From the NCBI RefSeq assembly GCF_018294505.1, contig NC_057800.1:475947037-476011036 (forward strand): a DNA stretch of 64,000 nt, read 5' to 3'. This document shows positions 46,283 through 57,701 of this stretch, in pieces (position 1 is the first letter of the stretch; each line of letters opens with the position of its first letter). The notes below the pieces were generated by a model, which worked only from the letters and a program-made list of their open reading frames with translations, did no database searches and was not told the origin of the DNA. Made by a program: the position numbers and the translations under genes. This DNA is from Triticum aestivum. Taxonomy: Eukaryota > Streptophyta > Magnoliopsida > Poales > Poaceae.

Positions 46283-46300
46283 CTCTCAATGAAAGCACCA
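46283..46300 (-). other. Primer binding site of E
   Basis: On the minus strand TGGTGCTTTCATTGAGAG begins one base after the 5' LTR end at 46302. TGG at the start fits a tRNA CCA end. I do not know which tRNA it matches. Confidence 0.65.
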
Positions 46301-46301
46301 A

Positions 46302-47098
46302 TGTCGGTGTCAAAACCGGCGGATCTCGGGTAGGGGGTCCCGAACTAAACGAATCCTTTTGTAGCTCATCATTTATTGGCAAAGATAGAAAAGGTCAATA
46401 TGAAGGAGGAGAAAGAAACAATAGTAACGTGGTCCCGGGCATCTAGCATTCTACCCACAATGGTTGGCACCTGAATTGGCACCTGAATCGGACTGAACCG
46501 ACTGTTTGTCAAGCTACTGTTCTCCTATTCTCTCGAATCTATGAAGTAAGACATTGATTTTGCAATAAGATCGGTTTCTACTAACTAAAACTAGGAAGTC
46601 AGAGTTTTTCCATCCAAAAAAGCCTTTCTAGTTTAAGATCAACATTTCTAGATATTATGGTAGTTCGACTGTGCGTCTAAGGCGGATGGTAACAGGAGGC
46701 AGGGAACACGATGTTTTACCCAGGTTCGGGCCCTCTTGATGGAGGTAAAACCCTACTCCTGCTTGATTTATTCCTGATGATATCGGTATTACAAGAGTTG
46801 ATCTACCATGAGATCGGAGAGGCTAAACCCTAGAAGCTAGCCTATGGTATGATTGTATGTTGTCCTACGGACCTAAACCCTCCGGTTTATATAGACACTA
46901 GAGGCGGCTAGGGTTACACAAGGTCGGTTACGAAGGAGGAGATTTACATATCCGTATTGCCTAGCTTGCCTTCCACGCCAAGTAGAGTCCCATCCGGACA
47001 CGAGACGAAGTCTTCAATCTTGTATCTTCATAGTCCAACAGTCCGGCCGAAGGATATAATCCGGCTGTCCGGATACCCCCTAATCCTGGACTCCCTCA
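46302..47098 (-). repeat. E 5' LTR, interrupted by plastid DNA
   Basis: It has the same ends as 36729-37220. Without the insert at 46347-46665 it is about the same length. A target duplication gttcc follows at 47099. Confidence 0.9.
46347..46665 (+). other. rps19: Insertion carrying plastid rps19 fragment
   Basis: 46349-46468 is open for 40 codons. It matches the N-terminal region of plastid ribosomal protein S19 from about residue 6 ([34 protein letters not shown]). The mitochondrial S19 protein is different. The homology stops after MVG. The remaining ~197 bases (46469-46665) are not identified and may be further plastid DNA in rearranged order. The insertion lies between cgaact and cgact of the LTR. 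No promoter or full gene is present, so it is a dead nuclear plastid fragment. Confidence 0.85.
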
Positions 47099-47103
47099 GT
47101 TCC
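47099..47103 (+). repeat. Target-site duplication gttcc (right) of E
   Basis: It matches 36724-36728. Confidence 0.92.
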
Positions 47104-48247
47104 CAAGCCCACCAAACGGGTGTCACTCGGTACACCGTGCCACTGCCTACTGCATCATAGCCCACCCTTGAGGTCAGCTCTACGCACGGCCTCCAGCATC
47201 TTGCAAACACCAGAAACTAATTGCAACTCTTGGACAGAGATCGAGGCGATTGATAAGTCGAGAGAGCTTGGAGTGCCCGGAGCCCAATGTGTGGTAGTAG
47301 CTAGTCTTGGAGAACATACACAGAACTCAGTTCTTAAGGATGGTCTCAATGAGACAACTCACCATGTACTCCTACATGGCCTCTCATCGCTACCTTTACC
47401 AAATCATGTTCACACACTTAGCTCTTACACAATAGGATATGAACACAACCATTCCAATTCATCGCCTAGATGGATCAGACCCGACACGACCCTAAGCATA
47501 TTAAGCATAGAAAGCAAGCATGGATGAGTAGTTACAACATGGCTCAAGCAATTCCTACTCATTCTAAGAGGTTTTAACTATTTACTGTGGCAAAGACAGG
47601 TCATGCAGAGGAATGGGTTCAACTACCTCAACATGTGACAGTTGAATCATTGTTGTTCTAATGCAGTAAAAGAAAGCAAGAGCGAGAGAGAGTGGGATTG
47701 TATCGAAATGCTCAAGGGGGTATGCTTGCCTGGCAGTTCTGAAGATAGTAATGCTCTTCATCGGTGTCAACAGTCAGAACGTCGGAACCGTTTTCTACCG
47801 AGAGGGAACAAACACCGGCAAACAAGGGAACAACATTCAAATCACGGGAATGCAACAATATGATGCATGATCATGACATGACAACATATGTTCATTGATC
47901 AAATGCATCTAGCAGCGAAGTTAAATGAAGTTGGTTTGAACCAATGGTTCAAGATCAAACTCCATATGTGATTATTTAAATGCCATTTAATTGATTTGTC
48001 CTAAATAGTGAGTATAACTTGTTCTGACATGCATGAAAATGATACAGATGGAAATATTGGATTTTTTGATAATTTTTCATATATAAATTATTTCATTTGG
48101 AGTTACGGTTGAATTTCTATGAATTTTTGAAGTTTGCAACATATTTTGGAATTTCCAAATCATTTTTGAATTAGAAATAATTTAGAAAATGATTAATGCA
48201 TTAGCGCTATGTTAACCGATCAACCAGGTCAAACCTGACCAGTGGGG
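47104..48247. repeat. Host repeat H, right part
   Basis: It continues the sequence split by E (caagcccaccaaacgggtgtc..). From about 47930 it becomes AT-rich (aaatattggattttttgataat..). No protein homology is seen. It ends where the B2 LTR starts at 48248, preceded by tgggg as a possible target site whose partner is outside the window. Confidence 0.5.
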
Positions 48248-48556
48248 TGAGACGTCTCCGTTGTATCTACTTTTCCCAATGTGTTTGCTCTTGTTTTGGA
48301 CTCTAATTCACATGATTCTAACCCCGACTCACGCTATTTTCAGCAGAACTGCCATGGTGTTGTATTTCTGCAGAAATAAAATTTCTTGGAATTGGACGAA
48401 ACTTTTTGGAGAATTATTTGTAATAAAATAAAAATACTGGAGCAAAGACCCACTGGAGCGCGGACTGCTGCCCACTAGGCACCAGGGAGCACCACACCCC
48501 TCTGGCGCGCCCCGGTGGGTAGTGGGGCTCATGAGGCTCCACTGACCTAACTCCAA

Positions 48557-48569
48557 CTATATAAATTCC
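48557..48569 (+). promoter_or_regulatory. TATA box of LTR B2
   Basis: ctatataaattcc is followed 30-60 bases later by the start of the region shared with LTR B1 (gatacagagccgc). Confidence 0.6.
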
Positions 48570-49283
48570 TATTTTCAGAGAAAAATAGGAGAGGAAGTTT
48601 CATCGTGTTTTATGATACAGAGCCGCTGCCACCTAATGTTATTCATCGGGAGGCCAGATCTGGAGTCCGTTCGGGGCTCCGGAGAGGGGGATCTTTCGTC
48701 TTCGACATCATCAACCATCCTCCATCACCAATTTCATAATGCTCACCACCGGGAGTGAGTAATTCCTTCGTAGGCTTGCTAGACGGTGATGGGTTGGATG
48801 AGATTATCATGTAATTGAGTTAGTTTTGTTAGGGCTTGATCCCTATTATCCACTATGTTTTGGGATTGATGTTGCTATGACTTTGCTATGATTAGTGCTT
48901 GTCACTAGGGCCTGAGTGCCATGATTTCAGATCTAAACCATTTATGTTTTCACCAATATATTTGTGTTCTTGATCCTACCATGCAAGTTATATGCACCTA
49001 TTACATGTTATGATCTGCATACCCAAGGTGACAACAATTGGGAATCTTCCGGTGATTACCGTAATTTGAGGAGTTCATGTATTCACTATGTGTTAATGCT
49101 TTGTTCCGGTTCTCTATTAAAAGGAGGCCTTAATATCCCTTAGATTCCTTATGGACCCCACTGCCACAGGAGGATATGACAAAAGATGTCATGCAAGTTC
49201 TTTTCCATAAGCATGCACGACTATATACAGAATACATGCCTACATTATATTGATGAATTGGAGCTAGTTCTGTGTCGCCCTAG

Positions 49284-49288
49284 GTTAT
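49284..49288 (+). repeat. Target-site duplication gttat (left) of X
   Basis: It pairs with 60488-60492. Comparison with intact B1 (..tatattataactgttgcatg.., about 27372) supports the rejoined order of the two flanks. Confidence 0.9.
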
Positions 49289-50616
49289 TGTAACACCCCT
49301 AGAATCTTCCTACAGTAATCTCCCCCTAATGGTGGCCATGTCATCATGATTACCATGCAAATTGCTACTTGCCTAAAAATCAAATTCAGATTCAAATTTA
49401 AATTGCAAGTGAAACTATTAATTCTTCAAACTGTAAAAGTAAAATGTTCACACTATTCAAATTCCCCTGATCATTTCCATGATGGAACCAACTTCATCTG
49501 ACTCACCAATTAATCCTTCAAAATTATGAAGTGGTCCAGCAGCATGTTACTTGACCCTTTTCAGTTTCTAAAAATATTTAATATTTACCAAAGGCTCTGT
49601 AACTTTTTGTGCAACACCACAATATTGTGCATGATTCATGTGCTAAGTTTCAACTCAAACAAAAATCAATTGCTATTTTAAATAAATGCAATCAAAGACA
49701 CGTGTATAACAGAAAAGAATGAGGAGAAAGTCTCCTATGCACTTTGGCCCACCGTGCTTTGAACAAAGCCCAGCCCAGCCATAGTCTCCTTCTACCTCCT
49801 ATTCATCTAGCGCGCTGGACGCCTCGCGCACGTCCGTGGCTGCGGATGGCCATGCGACGGCCATCCCGCGACTCCTCGACGTCCTACAAGGTACCCCTGA
49901 CCCCCTTGACCCAGTGGCAAACCCTAGCAACCCCAGCTCTTCCCCTCATCTCGCCCCCTTCAGATTAGCGGTCGCCCGCGACCACTATCGTCGCTTCATC
50001 CTCGTTCTCGCGGCCATAGTCGTCCAGGAGGCATGTCATCGCCGCCTTCGTCATCTAGACCTCCAGATTGGAGCGGGGAGGCCGTTGTCGTGTTGCCCAC
50101 ATCATCTTCCTCATGCACAGCCGCCACACCTTGCCGCTCGATCCCCTCGTCCCCGGCCACCTCGGTTCCCCTGACCTCGCCATCGACCTCCTCTTGGCGA
50201 GCGTCGTCCGTCGCCCCCTTCTCCCTTTCTCCCCGTCGTCATCTGGCTCCGCCACCAGTGCGCTTGTAGCTAGCTTTGTGGTCGTGCCCATCACATGACG
50301 ACCACACCCCATACTCCTTGCCTCGTGCCCTGGGCCGCGCGCTGGCTGCGTGCACGTGCGCCCCGCTCGCGCTGCCCGTGACCACTACCGCCTTCGCCGT
50401 TGTCACAGAGCTGCTTTTGCCCGCCGCTGCCCATGCCCCGCTCGTCGCAACACCTATGACTGCCGATGTCGTCTACTCCACCTCCGGCCGGCCTCACGGC
50501 CCCACACATCGCTCGCTGCGAGCCGCATCCGCGCGCCCGCCGTAGCTCCCGCTGCTCCCCGTGGCGCCTCTGCCCCCCCACGCGCGTGCAGCCTTTCGCC
50601 TCTTCTCGCGCACTGC

Positions 50617-52252
50617 TGCAACTTCTTGAGCTTGCGTTGGTTTTTCCCTTGAAGAGGAAAGCGTGATGCAGCAAAGTAGAGATAAGTATTTCCCTCTGTT
50701 TGAGAACCAAGGTATCAATCCAATAGGAGACAATGCACAAATCACCAAATACCTGCACAAACAATCAAAGAACTTGCACCCAACGCGATAAAGGGGTTGT
50801 CAATCCCTTCACGGTCACTTGCAAAAGTGAGATCTGGTAGAGATAGATAAATAAAACTAAAAGATAAAGTAAATATTTTTGGTATTTTGGGTTTATAGAT
50901 GGGAAAGTAAAAGATTGCAAAAATAGTAGATCAAAAACCAATATTGTAGATCGGAAACTAATATGATGGAAAATAGAAACTTATATGATGGAAAATAGAC
51001 CCGGGGTCCATAGGTTTCACTAGAGGCTTCTCTCAAGATAGAAAATAATATGGCGGGTAAACAAATTACTACCGAGCAATTGATAGAAAAGAGCAAAGTT
51101 ATGACGATATCTAAGGCAATGATCATGAATATAGGCATCACATCCATGTCAAGTAGACCGAAACGATTCTGCATCTACTACTATTACTCCACACATCGAC
51201 CGACTCCTGCGTGCATCTACAGTATAAGTTCATGAAGAGCAGAGTAACACATTAATTAAGATGACATGATGTAGAGTAATTAACTCAAGCAATATGATGA
51301 AAACCCCATATTTTTATCCTCGATTGCAACAATACAATACGTGCCTTGCTGCCCCTACTGTCATTGGGAAAGGATACCGCAAGATTGAACCCAAAGCTAA
51401 GCACTTCTCCCATTGCAAGAAAAACCAATCTAGTTGGCCAAACCAAACCGGTAGTTCGAAGAGAAATACAAAGATATCAAATAATGCATAAAAGAATTCA
51501 GAGAAGATTCAAATAATATTCATAAATAAGCTGATCATAAATCCACAATTCATTGGATCTTGGCAAACACACCGCAAAAAAGTATTACATCAGATAGATC
51601 TCCAAGAACATCTAGGAGAACATGGTATTGAGAATAAAAGAGAGAGAAGAAGCCATTTAGCTACTAGCTATGGACCCCGTTGGTCTATGGTAAACTACTT
51701 ACGCTTCATCGGAAGGGCAATAGAGTTGATGTAGAAGCCCTCCGTGATCGAATCCCCCTCCGCCAGGGTGCCGGAAAAGGTCCCTAGATGGGATCTCATG
51801 GGTACACAAGGTTGTGGCGGTGGAAAATTGTTTTCGTGGATGCTTCTGGTGGTTTGGGGATATTTTGAAATATAGAGGCGAAATAATTAGGTCAGGAGGG
51901 TCATGGGGGCCCACAAGGGTGGGGTGCGCACCCTACCCCCTAGGCGCGCCCTCCGTCCTCGTGGCCGCCTCGTGGCCGCCTCGTGGCTCCTCCGACTTCA
52001 TCTCCAAGTCTCCTAGTTGTCTTCTGCTCCAAGAAAAATCATTGCGAAGGTTTCATTCCGTTGGGAATCTGTTTGGTATTCCTTTTCTGTGAAAGTCAAA
52101 AACAAGGAAAAAAAACTGGCACTGGGCTCTAGGTTAATAGGTTAGTCCCAAAAATAATATAAAATAGCATATTAATGCATGTAGAACATCCAAAACAGAT
52201 AATATAATAGCTTGGAACAATAAAATATTATAGATATGTTGGAGACGTATCA
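50617..52252 (-). repeat. G Gypsy element, 3' LTR
   Basis: On the plus strand it starts tgcaacttcttgag and ends ggagacgtatca. It contains the typical phrases ttgaagaggaaag and caatcccttcacggtcac on the plus strand. The 5' LTR at 56079-57701 is similar with several percent divergence by eye. The left flank actgc versus right flank gccgc could be a target duplication altered by two transitions. Confidence 0.88.
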
Positions 52253-52253
52253 A

Positions 52254-52267
52254 GCATCCCCAAGCTT
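52254..52267 (-). other. Polypurine tract of G
   Basis: gcatccccaagctt (aagcttggggatgc on the minus strand) lies one base inside the 3' LTR. Further internal copies are listed among the findings. Confidence 0.8.
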
Positions 52268-54972
52268 AATTCTTGCTCGTCCTCGAGTAGGTAAATGATA
52301 AAAACAGAATTTTTGATGTGGAATGCTACCTATCATATTTATCCATGTAATTTTCTTTATTGTGGCATGAATGTTCAGATCCATAAGATTCAAAACAAAA
52401 GTTTAATATTGACATAAGAACAATAATACTTCAAGCATACTACCAAGGCAATTATGTCTTTCTCAAAAGAACATGGCCAAAGAAAGCTTATCCCTACAAA
52501 ATCATGTAGACTGGCTATGCTCCATCTTCATCACACAAATATTTAAATCATGCACAACCCCGATGACAAGCCAAGCAATTGTTTCATACTTTTGATGTTC
52601 TCAAACCTTTTCAACTTTCACGCAATACATGAGCGTGAGCCATGGACATAGCACTGTAGGTGGAATAGAATATGGTGGTTGTGGAGAAGACAAAAGAGGG
52701 AGATAGTATCACATCAACTAGGCGTATCAGCGGGCTATGGAGATGCCCATCAATAGATATCAATGTGAGTGAGTAGGGATTACCATGCAACAAATGCACT
52801 AGAGCTATAAGTTTATGAAAGCTAAAAAAGAAACTAAGTGGGTGTGCATGCAACTCGCTTGCTCACGAAGACCTAGGGCAAATTGAGGAAGCCCATCATT
52901 GGAATATACAAGCCAAGTTCTATAATGAAAAATTCCCACTAGTATAAGAAAGTGACAACATAGGAGACTCTCTAGCATGAAGATCATGGTGCTACTTTGA
53001 AGCACAAGTGTGGTAAATGGATATTAACATTGTCCCTTCTCTGATTTCTCTCATTTTTATTTGGGCCTTCTCTCATTTTTTGGCCTCTTTTTTCCGTCCG
53101 GAGTCTCATCCCGGCTTGTGGGGGAACCATAATCTCCATCATCCTTTCCTCACATGGGACAATGCTCTAATAATGAAGACCATCACACTTTTATTTGCTT
53201 ACAACTCAAGAATTGCAACTCCATACTTAGAACAAAATATGACTCTATATGAATGCCTCTGGTGGTGTACCGGGATGTGCAAAGCAATATGACAATGATG
53301 AAGCGTGTCTTAATAAACGGAACAGTGGAAGTTGCATGTCAATATATCTTTGAATGGCTATGGAAATGCCATAATAGGTAGGTATGGTGGCTATTTTTAG
53401 GAAGGTATATGGTGGGTGTATGGTACCGGCGAAAGTTGCACGGCACTACAGAGGCTAGCAATGGTGGAAGGGTGAGAGTGCGTATAATCCATGGACTCAA
53501 CATTAGTCATAAAGAACTCACATACTTATTGCAAAAATCTATTATTTCTCGAAAAGAAGTACTACGTGCATGCTCCTAGGGGGATAGATTGTTAGTAAAA
53601 TACCATGGCTCGTCCCCAACCACCACTCATAAGGAATACAATCAGTAAATAAATCATGCTCCGACTTCATCACATGACGGTTCACCATACGTGCATGCTA
53701 CGAGAATCACAAACTTTAACACAAGTATTTCTCAAATTCACAATTACTCACTAGCATGGTTCCAATATCACCATCTTTATATCTCAAAACAATCATAAGG
53801 AATCAAACTTCTCATAGTATTCAATGCACTTTATATGAAAGTTTCTATTATATCCCTCTTGGATGCCTATCATATTAGGACTAAATTTATAACCAAAGCA
53901 AATTACCATGCTGTTTAGAGACTCTCAAAATAATATAAGTGAAGCATGAGAGTTCAACAATTTCTATAAAATAAAACCACCGCCGTGCTCTAAAAAGATA
54001 TAAGTGAAGCACTAGAGCAAAATTGCCTAGCTCAAAAGATATAAGTGAAGCACATAGAGTATTCTAATAAATCACGATTCATGTGTGTCCCTATCAAAAG
54101 GTGTGTACAGAAAGGATGATTGTGGAAAAATAAAAAGCAAAGACTAAAATCATACAAGACGCTCCAAGCAAAACACATATCATGTGGTGAATAAAAATAT
54201 AGCCTCAAGTAAAGTTACCGATAGACGAAGACGAAAGAGGGGATGCCTTCCGGGGCATCCCCAAGCTTAGGCTCTTGGTTGTCCTTGAATATTACCTTGG
54301 GGGTGCCTTGGGCATCCCCAAGATTAGGCTCTTGCCACTCCTTATTCCATAGTCCATCAAATCCTTACTCAAAACTTGAAAACTTCACAACACAAAACTC
54401 AACAGAAAATCTCGTAAGCTCCGTTAGTATAAGAAAACAAATCACCACTTTTCGTACTATTGTGAACTCATTATTTATTTATATTGGTGTAATATATACT
54501 GTATTCCAACTTTTCCATGGTTCATAACCCCTGATACTACCCATAGAATCATGAAAATAAGCAAACAACACATAGAAAACAAAATCTGTCAAAAACAGAA
54601 CAGTGTAGTAATCTGTGTTTCTCGAAAACTTCTGTAACTCCAAAACTTCTGAAAAATTAGGATGACCTAAGAAATTTGTTTATTAATCTTCTACAACAAT
54701 AATCAGTATTTTATTGTGCTTCTGTGAAAAATGAGAATTGTTTTCCTGAGTGCAAAAGTTTTTGTTTTTCAGCCAGATCAAATCAACTATCACCGTAAGC
54801 CATCCCAAAGGTCTTACTTGGCACAAACACTAATTAAAACACAAAAACCACATCTAACTATAGGCTAGATGAATTATTTATTGCAAAACAGAAAGGAAAT
54901 ATATTGGGTTGTCTCCCAACAAGCGCTTTTCTTTAAAGCTATTTAGCTAGGCATTGATAATTTTAATGATGC
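52268..54972 (-). mobile_element. G internal region, 3' noncoding half
   Basis: It aligns with the D internal region in order. No gag, protease, RT or integrase homology is seen. It contains the short-unit array at about 53925-54065 and two polypurine-like copies at 54255-54268 and 54312-54325. Confidence 0.75.
53925..54065. repeat. Degenerate short tandem units in G
   Basis: Three units contain ataagtgaagca followed by gagag or ctagagcaa, spaced about 45-60 bp apart. They are shared with D at 29115-29360. Confidence 0.6.
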
Positions 54973-55813
54973 TCACATGAAAGATAGAAACTGAAACACA
55001 AAGAGAGCATCATAAAACGTGTAACAAATAATTTTAAGTATAACACACTTACTATGCATATGAATTTTATATGCAAACAAATTACTATAGCAAGCAAAAA
55101 CTACAATATGCAAGGAAGAAGATGGAATCAATAGCAATCTCAACATAACGAGAGGTAATTTAGTAACATGAAAATTTCTACAACCATATTTTACTCTCTC
55201 ATAATAATTACATGTAGGATCATAATCAAACTCAACAATATAACTATCACATAAAATATTCTCAACATGGTCCACATGCATGCAAAGTTTACACTCTTCC
55301 AAAATAGTGTGATTATCATCAAATAAAGTCATGACCTCTCCAAACCCACTTTCATAAAAAAATTCATAAGATTGAACATTCTCCAAATATGTGGGATCTA
55401 AAGTTGACACTCTTCCAAACCCACTTTCAATATTATTGCAAATAATATTATCAATCTCATATTCATCATGGGGCTTAAATAAATTTTCAAGATCATAAGA
55501 AGAATCACCCCAATCATAATCATTTCAACAAGTAGTAGACATAGAAAAATTAGCATCCCCAAGCTTAGAGTTTTGCATACTATTAGCACAATTGACATTA
55601 ATAGAATTTATAATAATATCATTGCAATCATGCTTTTTATTCAAGGATCTATCGTGAATCACTTCGTAAAGCACTTCATCACAATTTTTAGATTCACGAA
55701 TTTCAAGCAAAACTTCATAAAGATAATCTAGTGCACTCAACTCACTAGCAATTGGTTCATCATAGTTGGATCTTTTAAAAATATTAGCAACTGGATGAGG
55801 ATCGATAAACTAT
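54973..55813 (-). pseudogene. Orphan ORF of non-autonomous Gypsy G
   Basis: One frame runs from about 55813 to 54973 with a TAG near 55802 and a TGA at 55525-55527, giving roughly 270 codons. The N-terminal half is acidic (DYLYEVLLEIRESKNCDE, DLENLFKPHDEYEIDNIICNN). The middle has a Cys-containing part (EECKLCMHVDHVENILCD, DYDPTCNYYERVKYGC). The C-terminal ~60 residues are hydrophobic and could span a membrane (LPLVMLRLLLIPSSSLHIVVFACY). I recall similar ORFs in other cereal Gypsy elements, but know no function. It is not gag or pol. Confidence 0.6.
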
Positions 55814-56050
55814 TTGCTTCTAATTTTCAATAAACACACAATTATACCAAGCAAATAAGCAAACGAGCCAAGTAAGACATAAAGGCAAACGAAAAGACAA
55901 ACAAAAGAGGGGCGAATAAAAAGGGCAAATCTCTTCAAAATCATTTTAGAAGTGGGGGAGAGGAAAATGAGAGGCAAATGGTGAATAAAGTAATGCAAGA
56001 TATGGGAGTTTATGATGGGTAGTTGGTATGTCTTCACTTGGCGTAGATCA
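55814..56050 (-). other. G internal region, 5' leader
   Basis: This short segment lies between the orphan ORF and the primer binding site. The minus-strand ORF 55810-56226 crosses it and the LTR end and is a chance reading. Confidence 0.55.
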
Positions 56051-56067
56051 CCCCAGCAACTGTGCCA
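56051..56067 (-). other. Primer binding site of G (tRNA-Asp type, decayed)
   Basis: On the minus strand tggcacagttgctgggg resembles TGGCGCCGTTGCCGGGG, the complement of the plant tRNA-Asp 3' end, with a few changes. Confidence 0.75.
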
Positions 56068-56078
56068 GAAATTCTTCC

Positions 56079-57701
56079 CACTACTTCTTGAGCTTGCGTT
56101 GGTTTTTCCCTTGAAGAGGAAAGGGTGAGGCAGCAAAGTAGAGATAAGTATTTCCCTCAGTTTGAGAACCAAGGTATAAATCCAATAGGAGACAACACAC
56201 AAATCACCTAATTCCTGCACAAACAATCAAACAACTTGCACCCAACGCGATAAAGGGGTTGTCAATCCCTTCACGGTCACTTGCAAAAGTGAGATCTAAT
56301 AGAGAATGATAAATAAAATTAAAATATAAAGTAAATATTTTTGGTTTAGAGATTGGAAAGTAAAAGATTGCAAAAATAGTAGATCAGAAACTAATATTGT
56401 AGATCGGAAACTAATATGATGGAAAATAGAAACTTATATGATGGAAAATAGACCCGGGGGCCATAGGTTTCACTAGAGGTTTCTCTCAAGATAGCAAATA
56501 ATATGGTGGGTAAACAAATTACTGCCGAGCAATTGATAGAAAAGCACAAAGTTATGATGATATCTAAGGCAATGATCATGAATATAGGCATCACGTTCGT
56601 GTCAAGTAGACCGAAATGGTTCTGCATCTACTACTATTACTCCACATATCGACCGACTCCTGCCTGCATCTAGAGTATTAAGTTCATGAAGAATAGAGTA
56701 ACACATTAAGTAAGATGACATGATGTAGAGGAATTAAATCAAGAAATATGATGAAACCCCCATCTTTTTATCCTCGATGGCAACAATACAATACGTGCCT
56801 TGCTGCCACTACTGTCACTGGGAAAGGACACTGCAAGATTGAACCCAAAGCTAAGCACTTCTCCCATTGCAAGAAAAACCAATCTAGTTGGCCAAACCGA
56901 ACCGATAGTTCAAAGAGAATTACAAAGATATCAATTCATGCATAAAAGAATTTAGAGAAGATTCAAATAATATTCATAGATAAGATGATCATAAATCAAC
57001 AATTCATCGAATCTCGGCAAACACACCACAAAAAAGTATTACAATGGATAGATCTCCAAGAACATCAAGGAGAACATGGTATTGAGCAAGAGAGAGAGAG
57101 AGAAGAAGCCATCTAGCTACTAGCTATGGACCCGTAGGTCTATGGTAAACTACTCACGCTTCATTGGAAGGGTAATAGAGTTGATGTAGATGCCCTCCGT
57201 GATCAAAACCCCCCCTGGCAGGGTGCCGGAAAAGGTCCCTGGATGGAATCTCATGGGTACACAAGGTTGCGGCGGTGGAAAAGTGTTTTAGTGGATGCTT
57301 CTGGTGGTTTGGGGATATTTGGAAATATATAGGTGAAAGAATTAGGTCAGGAGGGTCACGGGGGCCCCACAAGGGTGGGGGAGCGCCCTACACCCCTGGA
57401 CGCACCCTCCGTCCTTGTGGCCGCCTCGTGGCTCCTCCGACTTCATCTCTAAGTCTCCTGGTTGTCTTTTGGTCCAAGAAAAATCATCGCGAAGGTTTCA
57501 TTCCGTTTGGACTCCCTTTGGTATTCCTTTTCTGCGAAACTCAAAAACAAGGAAAAAACAGAAACTGGCACTGGGCTCTAGGTTAATAGGTTAGTCCTAG
57601 AAATAATATAAAATAGCATATTAATGTATATAAAACATCCAAAATAGATAATACAATAGCATGGAACAATCAAAAATTATAGATACGTTGGAGATGTATC
57701 A
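56079..57701 (-). repeat. G Gypsy element, 5' LTR
   Basis: The right end reads ggagatgtatca at 57701. TATA-like ctatatatttcc lies on the minus strand, complementary to about 57323-57336. The 56220-56290 region holds the sequence found near the end of many Triticeae Gypsy LTRs (gggattgacaacccctttatcgcg on the minus strand, here in part). Confidence 0.88.

Larger units (their letters stand above)
48248..49288 (+). repeat. Gypsy LTR B2, left part
   Basis: It starts tgagacgtctccgttgtatc, a start I associate with Triticeae Gypsy LTRs. A TATA box, ctatataaattcc, lies at 48557-48569. It is split after gttat at 49284-49288 by X and continues at 60493. Total LTR length without X is about 1397 bp. Confidence 0.85.

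Noticed and set aside
46195..46446. 83-codon ORF covering the plastid insertion
   Set aside because: It uses a different frame from the rps19 reading and joins LTR to insertion by chance.
49744..50664. Overlapping Arg/Pro/Ser-rich ORFs that might be a host gene exon
   Set aside because: Several frames are open because of GC-rich composition. There is no domain, no conserved frame, and they lie inside element X, flanked by its target duplication.
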